64,000 nucleotides of DNA from Hyphomicrobiales bacterium. GTDB taxonomy: Bacteria; Pseudomonadota; Alphaproteobacteria; SPJN01. The notes below the pieces were generated by a model. That model was given only the letters and a program-made list of their open reading frames with translations. It did no database searches and was not told the origin of the DNA. Shown here in pieces: positions 9,209 through 18,438 of the stretch. Location of the stretch: assembly GCA_006844605.1 (NCBI GenBank), contig SPJN01000007.1, forward strand, positions 1 to 64,000, written 5' to 3'. How positions within the stretch are numbered: position 1 is the first letter of the stretch; each line of letters opens with the position of its first letter. Made by a program: the position numbers and the translations under genes.

Positions 9209-10328
9209 CTTCAATTTGAATTAGCAAGCTGACCCCCAACATCAGCGCCGCCCCGACCGGGGCCCATGCTGCAAGTTCTGGGGGAAGACGACCCGATATG
9301 CCTAATGCCAAAGCAAAGTCAATTGCAAGGTAAAAGCCAAACCCCGTCAAAACACCCAGCAATAGAAAGGTTCCGGTGTTCCCATGCCGTGCGAATCTTA
9401 GGGTAAAGGCCGCCGCAATCAGAATCATCCCCACCAACATCACCGGCAATGCCAAGGTGGCGTGCCAGTGCAAGCGATGTCTTAGCGCGGAAAAGCCCGC
9501 GCTTTGCAGTGACTTGATAAAGCCGGGCAAGGCCCAGAATGACAGTGCCTCAGGGCTGACAAAGCTGTCCCTGATGGTTGTGGGGGTCAAGCTGGTGGAT
9601 AGATCAAGCTTGGGCAGGAAAAACGGCGCTTCGTCCACACGAACCACCATAACGTCATACAATGTCCAATGATCGGCCTTCAGCTGGGCTTTTGCTGCCT
9701 CAAACCGCTCAATAAACTCGTCATCCTTGTTGTAGCGGTAAACGGACACCTTCCGAAGGTTTATTCCCTGTTGGGATGATTCATCCGCATGAATTACGGC
9801 GGTGCTGTTGCGATTTGCCTGCCGCAGCCAAACCCCGGAGTCGGAAACCGACATCAGATCAGCGCCGTTTTCCAGATATTTTGCTTCAAGGCGCTCATAC
9901 CGATTCAGCATCGCCGCTGAAACCGGGTTCCATACGGCGATCACAAAGCTGCCCAATCCGATGGCAATGACAACCGCAGGGGCAAGCACCTGCCAGACCG
10001 ACACCCCGGCGGCGCGGGCGACAACCAGCTCGCTGTGCCGGGCCAAGGAATAATTGGCCCACATGGCCCCAAACAATGTCGCAAAGGGAAGAAACTTCTC
10101 GACATAGGGTGTGATGCGCATCAGCGACATTTCGATGATCAGCCCAATGGTTGCGAAATCCTGCCCGCTGGTGCGCCGCCCCATATCAACCAAATCAACA
10201 AGGGCAATCAGAATAAAGCAGACGGCAAAGACCATGCCCATGCCCTTCAGCATTTGTTGCGCGAAATACCGCGACAAAGTCCAAGACAGGGCGGGAGATT
10301 GCTTTGATGCTGCGGAGGTGAAAGCCAT
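9201..10328 (-). CDS. lptG: LPS export ABC transporter permease LptG
   Basis: One of two YjgP/YjgQ-family permeases of the LptB2FG transporter that extracts LPS from the inner membrane. The 375-residue sequence shows the family architecture: two N-terminal membrane helices (VFAVCFILIALVDLVDMG), a helix pair around residues 60-120, a soluble periplasmic beta-jellyroll in the middle (about residues 140-265), and three C-terminal helices (LALPVMLVGMILIAAAF onwards). It starts at an ATG whose A is the final base of the lptF stop (TGATG). I assign G rather than F from its second position in the operon and from similarity to usual LptG starts; the two paralogues can be confused. Confidence 0.92.
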   Translation of the reverse strand: MAFTSAASKQSPALSWTLSRYFAQQMLKGMGMVFAVCFILIALVDLVDMGRRTSGQDFATIGLIIEMSLMRITPYVEKFLPFATLFGAMWANYSLARHSELVVARAAGVSVWQVLAPAVVIAIGLGSFVIAVWNPVSAAMLNRYERLEAKYLENGADLMSVSDSGVWLRQANRNSTAVIHADESSQQGINLRKVSVYRYNKDDEFIERFEAAKAQLKADHWTLYDVMVVRVDEAPFFLPKLDLSTSLTPTTIRDSFVSPEALSFWALPGFIKSLQSAGFSALRHRLHWHATLALPVMLVGMILIAAAFTLRFARHGNTGTFLLLGVLTGFGFYLAIDFALALGISGRLPPELAAWAPVGAALMLGVSLLIQIEDG

Positions 10329-11446
10329 CAGCTTGGTTCCTCGCCAATCAGCGGCGGCGGGCCAAATCGTTGGTCGCGCCGCATACTATACCAACTTAAC
10401 GCAAGGGCACCGCCCAACAGTAAATAGATCAGGCTTGCCGCGCCGGGATTGGTCTTAATTGCATTCAGCGCCTGAAACCCGCCGATTTGCAGGGCAACAC
10501 AGGTCGCAACAGTCATCAGGATGGGGCGCAACATGCCGTGGCGACCATTGGCCTGCCGTAACATAAAGGCACACGCAATCAGCGTGAACACAAGGATATA
10601 TAGCGGTGAGGTCAGCCGGTCATGCAGCTCTTCTACGGCGCGCTTGTAATCCCGTTCGTTTTTTGAATATTGCCGGGCATATATCAATTCCTTGATGGGC
10701 CGCTGTTTTGGTTTGTAAAAAACGAACATGTCTGTTTTCAAAAACGGCTTCAGGTCAAAGACGTGACGGTCAAAGGACAGCGTGGATAATTGCCGGGTTT
10801 CGCGGTTATAATGTTGCAGCGTCCCATTGATCATGATGATGGCAGGGGCATCATTGCTGCGGACCATCAGGCCCTGTTCAGCCATATAGGTTACAGGTGA
10901 GTCTTGTTTGCGCTGATCATGAACCATGATACCCAATAGCTCGCCCGAATTTTTCCGGTCCCTGACATAAACAGTCAGCCCATCGGCGGGGCTGTTGAAG
11001 ACACCTTCCTGTATAACCGCACTGGCAAGGTCTTCGCGTAATTCAAAAACCATTGATCTGACGGATCGTTGCCCAGCAGGGGCCAGTTCGATCGACAGAA
11101 TGTACAGGATGATTGTCAGTGCCAAGGCGAACAAAATGATGGGGCGGGCGATCATCATACGGTGCAGGCCAGCTGATTGCATGACCACCAACTCGCTATC
11201 CTGTATCAAACGATAAAGACAGGTGATAACAGCTGCCAGCATGGCAATGGGCAGCACAGTTCGCAGCACCATCGGCGTCATATAGAGCGCCATTTCAAAG
11301 AAGGTTGCTGCGCTTTGCCCACGATTCAAGATCAGGTCCAGATAGCGCAATGCCTCTACCAGCCAGACAATGCCTGTCAGGATCAGCACAAAGAAACCGA
11401 ACGTACCGACCAAGCGGCCAAGGATATAGCGATCAAGACGCGCCAT
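10328..11446 (-). CDS. lptF: LPS export ABC transporter permease LptF
   Basis: First of the paired YjgP/YjgQ permeases, same helix-jellyroll-helix plan as its neighbour. The family start is usually a short basic residue run followed by LDRYIL, and MARLDRYILGRL begins at 11446; I therefore prefer that start (372 residues). An in-frame ATG at 11518 would add 24 residues, has no visible ribosome-binding site and gives an atypical hydrophilic N terminus, but it cannot be excluded. Gene order lptF-lptG-lptD puts both permeases and the outer-membrane component under one promoter, presumably located between 11450 and 11690, divergent from pepA. Confidence 0.9.
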   Translation of the reverse strand: MARLDRYILGRLVGTFGFFVLILTGIVWLVEALRYLDLILNRGQSAATFFEMALYMTPMVLRTVLPIAMLAAVITCLYRLIQDSELVVMQSAGLHRMMIARPIILFALALTIILYILSIELAPAGQRSVRSMVFELREDLASAVIQEGVFNSPADGLTVYVRDRKNSGELLGIMVHDQRKQDSPVTYMAEQGLMVRSNDAPAIIMINGTLQHYNRETRQLSTLSFDRHVFDLKPFLKTDMFVFYKPKQRPIKELIYARQYSKNERDYKRAVEELHDRLTSPLYILVFTLIACAFMLRQANGRHGMLRPILMTVATCVALQIGGFQALNAIKTNPGAASLIYLLLGGALALSWYSMRRDQRFGPPPLIGEEPS

Positions 11447-11622
11447 AAGGTGCTGGAATTTCCTTTCAGAACTGATCGGGGCAGATAGGTGCCACGTTTG
11501 TATGTCGACTCGCGCCATTTTAGACCGGATCGGGTCGTGGGGTATAGGTCATATGCCCATTATTTGGCTGCATTAAGGCGTTATATTTAGGGCATTTAGG
11601 CATGTTTTGGGTGTGGAGCCGA

Positions 11623-11652
11623 TTGACAACGCGCCCCCGAAGCTGGGATTGT
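11623..11652 (+). promoter_or_regulatory. Possible promoter of pepA-holC
   Basis: A perfect TTGACA (11623-11628) is followed after 17-18 bases by a weak -10-like sequence (GGATTG/GATTGT). The pepA start lies about 35 bases downstream. The -10 match is poor, so only the -35 hexamer is a strong cue. Confidence 0.3.
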
Positions 11653-11686
11653 GGCACATCTTCGTTTTCCCTTCAGGAGGTTTCTT

Positions 11687-13177
11687 ATGCGGATCAGTTT
11701 CGCCGCCACATCCATTCCCAAATCAGGTTATGTCGCTTTGTTCGTTGCAGAGGGTGGGAAATTAGGTCCTGCCGCCGCTGCGCTCGACAAGGCAGCAGGT
11801 GGCGCGGTAAGCCACGCCATGAAATCAGCAGATTTCACCGGCAAAGCCGGGGCACTTTTGACCGTTCCTGGCCCCAAGGGGCTGTCCGTGACCGAGGTTG
11901 CGATTATTGGGCTGGGCAAGCCCAAGGATATGACCGCACTGACCGTGCGGGATGCTGGCGGCAAGGCATTGGCCCGCGCCCGCGGCAAGCAGGGGGCACC
12001 GTTAAGCTTCATTGTTGATCCGGTGAAATCCACAAAACTGTCAGAGGCTGACTTGGCCGCGAATTTGGCCGCTGGTGCATCGTTGTCAGCCTATCGTCAT
12101 ACGCCTTACAAAACTGAAAAACTGGAATCTGTTGCCGCGCCCAAGCGTTTGTCAGTGCAATCAGGTGCCGCTGCCGCTGCGCGCAAGGCCCATGCCAATC
12201 TGGGCGCAATGGTTGAAGGTGTTTGCCTTGCCCGTGATTTGGTGAATGAGCCGCCGAACAAACTGTTCCCCAAAAGCTTTGCCGCGAAAGCCAAACAGCT
12301 TCAAAAACTGGGCGTGAAGGTTGAAGTGCTGGGCGAGGCGCAGATGGCCAAGCTGGGCATGGGTGCCTTGTTGGGTGTGGGCCAAGGCTCCCCACAGGAA
12401 TCGCAGCTTGTTGTCATGCAATGGAATGGCGCCGCCAAGTCAAAGGACCCGATTGCCTTTGTCGGCAAGGGGATTTGTTTTGATACCGGTGGTATTTCGC
12501 TAAAGCCATCCGCAGGCATGGGCGAGATGAAGATGGATATGGGCGGCGCGGCTGCCGTTACCGGTCTGATGCATACGTTGGCCACCCGTAAGGCCAAGGT
12601 AAATGCCATCGGGGTGTTGGCGCTGGCTGAAAACATGCCCGATGGAAATGCCCAACGTCCGTCAGATGTTGTGACCGCCATGTCCGGCAAAACGATAGAG
12701 GTGAATAACACCGATGCCGAGGGGCGCTTGGTGTTGTGTGATGCGCTTTGGTACACGCAGGACAGGTTCAAACCGGCATTGATGATTGACCTTGCGACAT
12801 TGACCGGGGCGATCATTATCGCGCTGGCCCATGAATATGCCGGCGTGTTCACCAATCAGGACAAGATTGCCGATCAGCTTCATAAGGCGGGTCAAGCATC
12901 TGGCGACCGCACTTGGCAACTGCCCATCGGGCCTGAATTTACGAAAATGCTGAAGTCACAAACCGCTGATCTATCGAATATCAGTGGTGGGCGTGGCGCA
13001 GGGTCCATCACCGCAGCGTGTTTCTTGCAGGAATTTGTCAATGATGTGCCGTGGGCGCATATTGATATTGCAGGTACCGCATGGCGCAATGACAGCCGTG
13101 CAACCTGTCCGCCCGGCGGCACTGGGTTCGGCGTTCAATTGCTCGACCGGTTTGTCTCTGACAACTACGAAGGCTGA
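11687..13177 (+). CDS. pepA: Leucyl aminopeptidase (M17 family)
   Basis: A two-metal cytosolic aminopeptidase that removes N-terminal residues, especially leucine, from peptides. The 496-residue protein has an N-terminal macro-like domain and a C-terminal catalytic domain with the M17 signatures: the lysine/aspartate metal-binding stretch GKGICFDTGGISLKPS, the KMDMGGAAAV segment, and the hallmark NTDAEGRLVL. The ATG at 11687 is 7 bases after a strong AGGAGG (11675-11680), so the longer open frame from GTG 11651 is not used. The stop overlaps the holC start by one base (TGATG); pepA-holC is a widespread pair in proteobacteria. Confidence 0.96.
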   Translation: MRISFAATSIPKSGYVALFVAEGGKLGPAAAALDKAAGGAVSHAMKSADFTGKAGALLTVPGPKGLSVTEVAIIGLGKPKDMTALTVRDAGGKALARARGKQGAPLSFIVDPVKSTKLSEADLAANLAAGASLSAYRHTPYKTEKLESVAAPKRLSVQSGAAAAARKAHANLGAMVEGVCLARDLVNEPPNKLFPKSFAAKAKQLQKLGVKVEVLGEAQMAKLGMGALLGVGQGSPQESQLVVMQWNGAAKSKDPIAFVGKGICFDTGGISLKPSAGMGEMKMDMGGAAAVTGLMHTLATRKAKVNAIGVLALAENMPDGNAQRPSDVVTAMSGKTIEVNNTDAEGRLVLCDALWYTQDRFKPALMIDLATLTGAIIIALAHEYAGVFTNQDKIADQLHKAGQASGDRTWQLPIGPEFTKMLKSQTADLSNISGGRGAGSITAACFLQEFVNDVPWAHIDIAGTAWRNDSRATCPPGGTGFGVQLLDRFVSDNYEG

Positions 13178-13626
13178 TGGTCGACGTTTGGTTTTATCAT
13201 CTGGAACAGCGCACATTAAATGATGTGTTACCTGACCTGTTGACCCGCACGTTGGAGCGGGGCTGGCGTGCCACGATACGGTGCGGCAGTCCTGAAAAGC
13301 TGGATGCGCTCGACAAACATCTATGGGTCTTTGACGAGGCAAGCTTCCTGCCCCACGGCAAAACGGGTGATAAGCATTCTCATGAACATCCAGTCTGGTT
13401 GACCAGCGGTGATGACATGCCGAACAAACCAAACTTGGTTTTTTTGGTGGAAGGGGCAGACCCGCCGCCACCGGATGGGCTGGAGCGCATTATCGATCTG
13501 TTTGATGGCAATGATCTTGATGCCGTCAGTGCTGCGCGCTTACGCTTTAAGGCGGCGAAAGACGCGGGCCATAACGTGACTTATTGGCAGCAGGAAGAAA
13601 ACGGCCGCTGGGCACAGAAAGCTTAA
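13177..13626 (+). CDS. holC: DNA polymerase III chi subunit
   Basis: Chi links the clamp-loader complex to single-strand binding protein at the replication fork. The 149-residue sequence fits alphaproteobacterial HolC: YHLEQRTLNDVLPDLL near the N terminus, RGWRATIRCGS, the LWVFDEASFLPHG segment, and a C terminus reading VTYWQQEENGRWAQKA. It begins at an ATG sharing a base with the pepA stop. Its last 14 codons, from the tryptophan in YWQQ to the stop, are the first copy of a tandem repeat that runs on to 14154, so the gene's end has been duplicated several times downstream. Confidence 0.92.
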   Translation: MVDVWFYHLEQRTLNDVLPDLLTRTLERGWRATIRCGSPEKLDALDKHLWVFDEASFLPHGKTGDKHSHEHPVWLTSGDDMPNKPNLVFLVEGADPPPPDGLERIIDLFDGNDLDAVSAARLRFKAAKDAGHNVTYWQQEENGRWAQKA

Positions 13627-14154
13627 GCTGCCAACATGGGCTGCCAATAAGAGTCCATTGACGCACAGCCGGACGCAAAACCGCTGCGCGCTTTTTCTGT
13701 CCGATGCTGGCTGGTGCTGGTTGGCAGAAGGAAGAAAACGGCCGCTGGGCACAAAAAGCTTAAGCTGCCAACATGGGCTGCCAATAAGAGTCCATTGACG
13801 CACAGCCGGACGCAAAACCGCGGCGCGCTTTTGCTGGCTGGTGCTGGTTGGCAGCAAGAAGAAAACGGCCGCTGGGCACAAAAAGCTTAGGCTGCCAACA
13901 TGGGCTGTCAATAAGAGTCCATTGACGCACAGCCGGACGCAAAACCGCTGCGCACTTTTGCTGGCTGGTGCTGGTTGGCAGCAGCAAGAAAACGGCCGCT
14001 GGGCACAGAAAGCTTAAGCTGCCAACATGGGCTGCCAATAAGAGTCCATTGACGCACAGCCGGACGCAAAACCGCTGCGCGCTTTTTCTGTCCGATGCTG
14101 GCTGGTGCTGGTTGGCAGCAGGAAGAAAACCGCCGCTGGGCACAAAAAGCCTAG
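13585..14154 (+). repeat. Tandem repeat copying the holC 3' end (4 units plus a partial fifth)
   Basis: Units begin with TGGCAG at 13585, 13722, 13849, 13976 and 14113, giving periods of 137, 127, 127 and 137 bases; the 10-base difference is an extra TCTGTCCGAT-like segment. Each unit has two parts. The first 42 bases repeat the end of holC (the WQQEENGRWAQKA codons plus a stop, TAA or TAG in all five). The remaining 85-95 bases are non-coding and bounded by a perfect inverted pair CTGCCAAC / GTTGGCAG (first pair 13628-13635 and 13720-13727). Inside lies a core GCCGGACGCAAAACCG followed by a CTTTTGC arm able to form a hairpin. The fifth copy ends at the CTAG that also supplies the stop of the convergent ABC-F gene. 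This fills the 520 bases between holC and that gene. Confidence 0.93.
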
Positions 14155-16022
14155 CCCGCCATTGCCTCTTCAAGTTCAGTCTGCAGCTTGATCCAGTCCA
14201 TCTCAAGTTCTTTGACGCTATCTTCGCGCTGCGCCTTTTCCTTGTTGTACAGGGTCACTTTTTCGGGGGAGTCCTGATACAGCTTGGGGTCAGCAAGTGC
14301 CTTGTCGATCAGGCCAACCTCACGCTCCAGCTTTTCAATGTCTTGTTCCAGCTTGGCGATTTTCTTTTTCAGCGGCACAAGGGCGGCGCGGGCAGCTGCG
14401 CCCTGTTTGCGGCGGGCCTTGGCCTCGTCCTTGGGCTTGTCGCCCTTATCCTTGTTGCGGTCCTTGTCGAGCAGGCCTTTGCGATAGTCTTCCAAACTGC
14501 CGTCATAGGCGCTGACAGTACCATCCGCGACGACATACAGGCGATCCGCGCAAGTCTCAATCAGATGGCGATCATGGCTGATCAATACAGTCGTGCCGTC
14601 ATATTCATTCAGGGCATGGATCAATGCTTCGCGGCTGTCCACATCCAGATGGTTGGTCGGTTCATCGAGCAGCATTAGATGGGGTGGGTTCGCTGTCATC
14701 AGGGCAAACACCAGCCGCACCCGTTCACCGCCGGACAATGCCTCGGCACGGGTGTTTTGCTTGGCATGGCTTAAGCCATATTGGTCAAGCCGGGCACGCA
14801 GTTGTGCCTCAGTCAAATCGGGTAGCATGGGGGCAAGGTGATCATAGGCGGTTGCGCGCGGGTTCAGGTCTTCGATCTGATGTTGCGCGAAATAGCTGAC
14901 GACCATTTTCTTGCTGGCACGGCGACGCCCGTTCATGACGGGCAGGCGGCCTGCGATAAATTTGGCAAAGGTGGATTTGCCGTTGCCGTTCGCACCCAAC
15001 AACGCCAAGCGGTCCTCAGGATCAACACGCAGATTGATGTTGTGCAGAATTGGCTTGTCTTCCTCATACCCGGTTGCCGCGTCATCAAATACGATCAAAG
15101 GCGGGGCGAGCGATTTGGGGCTGGGGAAATAGAACGGTACTGTGTGTTCGTCGGCAACGGTGGCAATCGGTTCCAGCTTGCTAAGGGCGATCAACCGGCT
15201 TTGCGCCTGCTTGGCCTTGCTGGCCTTGGCGCGGAAGCGATCAACAAATGCCTGCATATGGGCGCGCTGTGCTTCCTGTTTGGATTTCTTGGCCAGTTGT
15301 TGTGCCTGCCGTTCACGGCGCTGGCGTTCAAACTGGTTATACCCGCCCTGATAATAAAACAGCCGTCCATCTGTCAGATGAATGATGCCATCAACTGTGG
15401 CATTCAGAATATCGCGATCATGGCTGACGATCAGAACTGTACGGGGATAGCGCTTCAGGAAACTTTCAAGCCAAATGGTGCCTTCTAGGTCCAGATAGTT
15501 CGTCGGCTCATCCAGCAGCAACAGGTCGGGTTCGGCAAACAACATGGCGGCAAGGGCAACGCGCATCCGCCACCCGCCAGAGAAGCTGGACAGGGGTTGG
15601 GCCTGATCTTCTTCGCTAAAGCCAAGCCCGGCCAAGATGCGGGCGGCGCGGGCCGGGGCGTCATAGGCATTGATGTCGCCCAGGCGCGTATGGATCTCAC
15701 CGATTCTGTTGGGGTCCTGGGTCGTCTCGGCCTCAGCCAGCAGTGTTAGCCTTTCGGTGTCGGCGGCCAATACGGCATCAAGCAGGCTTTGGCTTGTATC
15801 CTCAATCTCTTGCATGACGTGACCAAGCCGGGCGCCGGGACGCAGCGAGATTGAGCCATTGTCAGCGGCGATTTCTTCAGCGATCAGGCGCAGCAGGGTG
15901 GACTTGCCCGTCCCGTTACGCCCGACCAGCCCGATCTTGTGCCCCGCAGGCACACGGACGGTTGCGCCCTCAAACAAGGGGCGGCCTTCGATACGATAAT
16001 GCAGGTCATTGATATGCAGCAT
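14151..16022 (-). CDS. ABC-F family ATPase, YheS-like
   Basis: A soluble protein with two fused ABC ATPase domains and no membrane helices; ABC-F proteins act on the ribosome. Domain 1 has GLVGRNGTGKST, SGGWRMR and LLLDEPTNYLD; domain 2 has LLGANGNGKST, LSGGERVR and LLDEPTNHLDVDS. Between them is the basic interdomain linker (FVDRFRAKASKAKQAQSR), and the C terminus (about residues 540-623) is a charged coiled coil. The overall plan and the FRAKA(S/T)KAKQAQSR linker match E. coli YheS. I choose the ATG at 16022 (MLHINDLHYRI); a GTG at 16040 would add six residues. The stop codon falls in the last copy of the holC-derived repeat. Confidence 0.9.
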   Translation of the reverse strand: MLHINDLHYRIEGRPLFEGATVRVPAGHKIGLVGRNGTGKSTLLRLIAEEIAADNGSISLRPGARLGHVMQEIEDTSQSLLDAVLAADTERLTLLAEAETTQDPNRIGEIHTRLGDINAYDAPARAARILAGLGFSEEDQAQPLSSFSGGWRMRVALAAMLFAEPDLLLLDEPTNYLDLEGTIWLESFLKRYPRTVLIVSHDRDILNATVDGIIHLTDGRLFYYQGGYNQFERQRRERQAQQLAKKSKQEAQRAHMQAFVDRFRAKASKAKQAQSRLIALSKLEPIATVADEHTVPFYFPSPKSLAPPLIVFDDAATGYEEDKPILHNINLRVDPEDRLALLGANGNGKSTFAKFIAGRLPVMNGRRRASKKMVVSYFAQHQIEDLNPRATAYDHLAPMLPDLTEAQLRARLDQYGLSHAKQNTRAEALSGGERVRLVFALMTANPPHLMLLDEPTNHLDVDSREALIHALNEYDGTTVLISHDRHLIETCADRLYVVADGTVSAYDGSLEDYRKGLLDKDRNKDKGDKPKDEAKARRKQGAAARAALVPLKKKIAKLEQDIEKLEREVGLIDKALADPKLYQDSPEKVTLYNKEKAQREDSVKELEMDWIKLQTELEEAMAG

Positions 16023-16113
16023 GGGGCCGCTCTCTAGCACAATGGGGGGAAATTCCCAGCCTGAAGTCGCAGATTAGGGGGGCTGATGGGGCAAAAGGCC
16101 GCTTCATGCGGGA

Positions 16114-16141
16114 TTGAGGCACCCTCTGGCAGTGATATAAC
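16114..16141 (+). promoter_or_regulatory. Possible sigma-70 promoter of ndk
   Basis: TTGAGG (16114-16119) and TATAAC (16136-16141) are separated by 16 bases, and the ndk ATG lies 70 bases downstream. The -10 matches five of six consensus bases. Confidence 0.45.
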
Positions 16142-16210
16142 CCGCCCAACTGCTTGTTCGCGGACCGCACTTCTCACTTGGGTCCGCAGTCATCATAGGA
16201 AGGACATGTC

Positions 16211-16633
16211 ATGGCTCTCGAACGTACATTCTCAATCATCAAGCCCGATGCAACCGAACGCAATCTGACCGGCAAGGTTAATGCCGTGTTTGAAGAAGGC
16301 GGTCTGCGCATTGTGGCGCAAAAGCGTATCCGTATGACCAAGGAACAGGCCGAAGGCTTCTACGCGGTTCATTCAGAACGCCCCTTCTTCCAAGAACTAA
16401 CTGAATTCATGATGTCCGCTCCGGTCGTTGTGCAGGTTCTTGAAGGTGAAAACGCCATTGCCCGCAATCGCGAGCTGATGGGCGCCACCAACCCCGAAGA
16501 AGCTGCTGAAGGCACCATCCGTAAGATGTTTGCGCTGTCCATCGGCGAAAACTCAGTACACGGGTCAGATGCCCCGGAAACTGCTGCTGAAGAAATCAAA
16601 TTCTTCTTCTCAGACGATGAAATTGTTGGTTAA
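16211..16633 (+). CDS. ndk: Nucleoside diphosphate kinase
   Basis: Ndk balances nucleoside triphosphate pools by ping-pong phosphate transfer through a histidine. The 140-residue sequence is a textbook member: [11 protein letters not shown] at the N terminus, [14 protein letters not shown] in the nucleotide site, and the active-site motif [19 protein letters not shown] ribosome-binding region precedes the ATG at 16211. It is monocistronic, with its own promoter candidate upstream and a strong hairpin terminator 43 bases after the stop. Confidence 0.97.
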   Translation: MALERTFSIIKPDATERNLTGKVNAVFEEGGLRIVAQKRIRMTKEQAEGFYAVHSERPFFQELTEFMMSAPVVVQVLEGENAIARNRELMGATNPEEAAEGTIRKMFALSIGENSVHGSDAPETAAEEIKFFFSDDEIVG

Positions 16634-16675
16634 TTGCTGACGGCTTAGTGCTGATCAAATTTACTGAACAAATAG

Positions 16676-16707
16676 GGGCGTTGCCAATTGCGGCAGCGCC
16701 CTTTTTT
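16676..16707 (+). terminator. Rho-independent terminator of ndk
   Basis: A 10-base-pair stem (GGGCGTTGCC at 16676-16685 with GGCAGCGCCC at 16692-16701, one G-T wobble) with a 6-base loop is followed directly by six T (16702-16707). It serves ndk on the plus strand. Confidence 0.92.
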
Positions 16708-16721
16708 CTGTGTTCAATGCT

Positions 16722-18374
16722 TTAGGAGCGTTCAATCGGGCACAATGTCAGGCCATGGGATTTGATCGCATCATCAATCTGTAGGGTGGGGTGAATATAC
16801 AAAATGGGGAACACCCACTGTTCATCCACCGGCAGGGCAATGAAACTCAAATCATCGGGCAGCACATCTTCGACAGCACCGACAAACTGGAAATAGTCCT
16901 TATAGTTCGACAGCCGGCACGGGATGGACCCATCGTCCAGCCGCTTAATGCCGCTGATCTGACCAACCCAAAAATTTGTGCCCCGTTCAATCGCATAGGA
17001 ATGATTGCCGACCCGCATATGACCGGGGCGATTGACATAGGTTTCGCCATGATGGGCCACCCATTTGTCAACAAGGCCCAAAAGGTCAATGACCTCAAGC
17101 TCTGAATAATAGGGCATGGCCCCCGCTGCGCCCAAGGCAACAACGGGCGGTGTTTCAAGATCGCCAAAATGGGTCTTCATGGACTGGCCGACCTTGATCC
17201 AGTTATTGGGCGGCCCGGTCACATGCTGATGCAGCTCGTCAATGGATTCGATGCCGCCGGTGCGCGCGAAGGTGCCGCCATGTAGTGCTGACACACCCAG
17301 CAATATGGCGATCAGTGGAAAGTGCAACTTAGGTAGGGAGCGCATGGCCGTCACAGCCATGATCATGATCAGCGGTGTGGCAACCACCATGAAGCGGAAC
17401 TCCATAAAGTCGCCGCCGGTCCAGATGATATAGGCGAACCACAACACCAGCACGACACTCAACGCTGTTTGTGACAGGGCAGGCCGTCGCTTCATGGTTT
17501 GCCAGAAGAATATGGCCAGCAATGGCCACAGGGCGTAGCGCGCCAGATAAAGATAGATGAAGTGCACGCCGCGTAAGTGAAGCTCAGGCTTCAGGCCATC
17601 GCGCGCGGCCTTGGCGTAATAGGTGTTTGGCAGAATGTCGCCGTAAAAATCCAGCTTCCAGATGAACCAGCCACCAACCAGTAACAAGGCAGGGATTGTG
17701 ATGGCAAAGGCCTGTGCAATCTTGTTCGTCGCGCCTGCGCCGTTGGTGATCCATGACAGACCAAGGATCATCGCAACTGCAAACAGAAATATCGCGGCGT
17801 CAAGTCGGGTCAATAGGGCGAGACCTGATAAGAGCGAGATAAGCAGCAGCTTACCAAGCGACCAGTTTTCTGATCGGATCACCTCAATCGACAGGGCAAA
17901 GGCCCAGACGATCAATGCCATGACCAGTGTCGTTTCAAGGCCGCCAGTGGCATAGGCGCTGAAGGTATAGTTCGTGCCGACCAATAACAGGGCCAACAAT
18001 GCCTCTGTCTTGTTTTCAAGCATAAGATCAGCCAAACGATAAACCCCGCCAAGGCCGATGGCGAAGATGCCCATACTGATCAGATAGGACGACACAATAA
18101 CGTCTTTATCGAAATAAAGCGGGATGGCGATAATCAACGTCCATAGGAAGTTGGTATAGCCTTCCACCGCTTCACCGGGGTTAAAGACCAAGCCATGCCC
18201 ATTCACCAGATTTTGGGCATACCGGAATGAAATGAAAGCATCATCCTGAATGAATCGATTGGTCCACGCCAGAAACAGCAGAATAACAAAGATGACCCAA
18301 AAAAAGGCGCGGCTGTGTTCATTCATGCGGCGGCCAAGACCACCCAGCGGCACACCAACGGTTCCATAGATCAT
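16722..18374 (-). CDS. GT-C type membrane glycosyltransferase, AftB-like (candidate)
   Basis: A 550-residue protein with about ten membrane helices in residues 24-370 and a soluble, probably periplasmic C-terminal domain of about 180 residues. After the first helix it has an acidic pair (FIQDDAFISFRYAQ, Asp44-Asp45), then NGHGLVFNPGEAVEGYTNFLWT, and further on YATGGLETTLVMA. GT-C enzymes that use polyprenyl-phosphate sugars carry such an acidic pair in the first external loop. The loop sequence resembles mycobacterial AftB, the arabinosyltransferase that uses decaprenylphosphoryl-arabinose (my recollection of the family, not a search). The gene lies downstream of purM-purN on the same strand but is not functionally related to them. 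A later ATG at 18326 is an alternative start. It could be another GT39/GT87-like enzyme. Confidence 0.6.
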   Translation of the reverse strand: MIYGTVGVPLGGLGRRMNEHSRAFFWVIFVILLFLAWTNRFIQDDAFISFRYAQNLVNGHGLVFNPGEAVEGYTNFLWTLIIAIPLYFDKDVIVSSYLISMGIFAIGLGGVYRLADLMLENKTEALLALLLVGTNYTFSAYATGGLETTLVMALIVWAFALSIEVIRSENWSLGKLLLISLLSGLALLTRLDAAIFLFAVAMILGLSWITNGAGATNKIAQAFAITIPALLLVGGWFIWKLDFYGDILPNTYYAKAARDGLKPELHLRGVHFIYLYLARYALWPLLAIFFWQTMKRRPALSQTALSVVLVLWFAYIIWTGGDFMEFRFMVVATPLIMIMAVTAMRSLPKLHFPLIAILLGVSALHGGTFARTGGIESIDELHQHVTGPPNNWIKVGQSMKTHFGDLETPPVVALGAAGAMPYYSELEVIDLLGLVDKWVAHHGETYVNRPGHMRVGNHSYAIERGTNFWVGQISGIKRLDDGSIPCRLSNYKDYFQFVGAVEDVLPDDLSFIALPVDEQWVFPILYIHPTLQIDDAIKSHGLTLCPIERS

Positions 18375-18438
18375 ATTACCAGCACCCTAAACTACGCACC
18401 GCGTGCCCCCACCGGGCATTGCGGATTGGCCTGTTTCC

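Noticed and set aside
13585-14154. CRISPR-like array
   Set aside because: The units are 127-137 bases, adjacent without unique spacers, contain holC codons, and no cas genes are near.
13760-14206. 148-codon minus-strand open frame with internal repeats, and similar frames on both strands at 13540-14200
   Set aside because: It is the antisense of the holC-tail tandem repeat, runs into the ABC-F coding end, and has no resemblance to a protein family. Its regularity comes from the DNA repeat.
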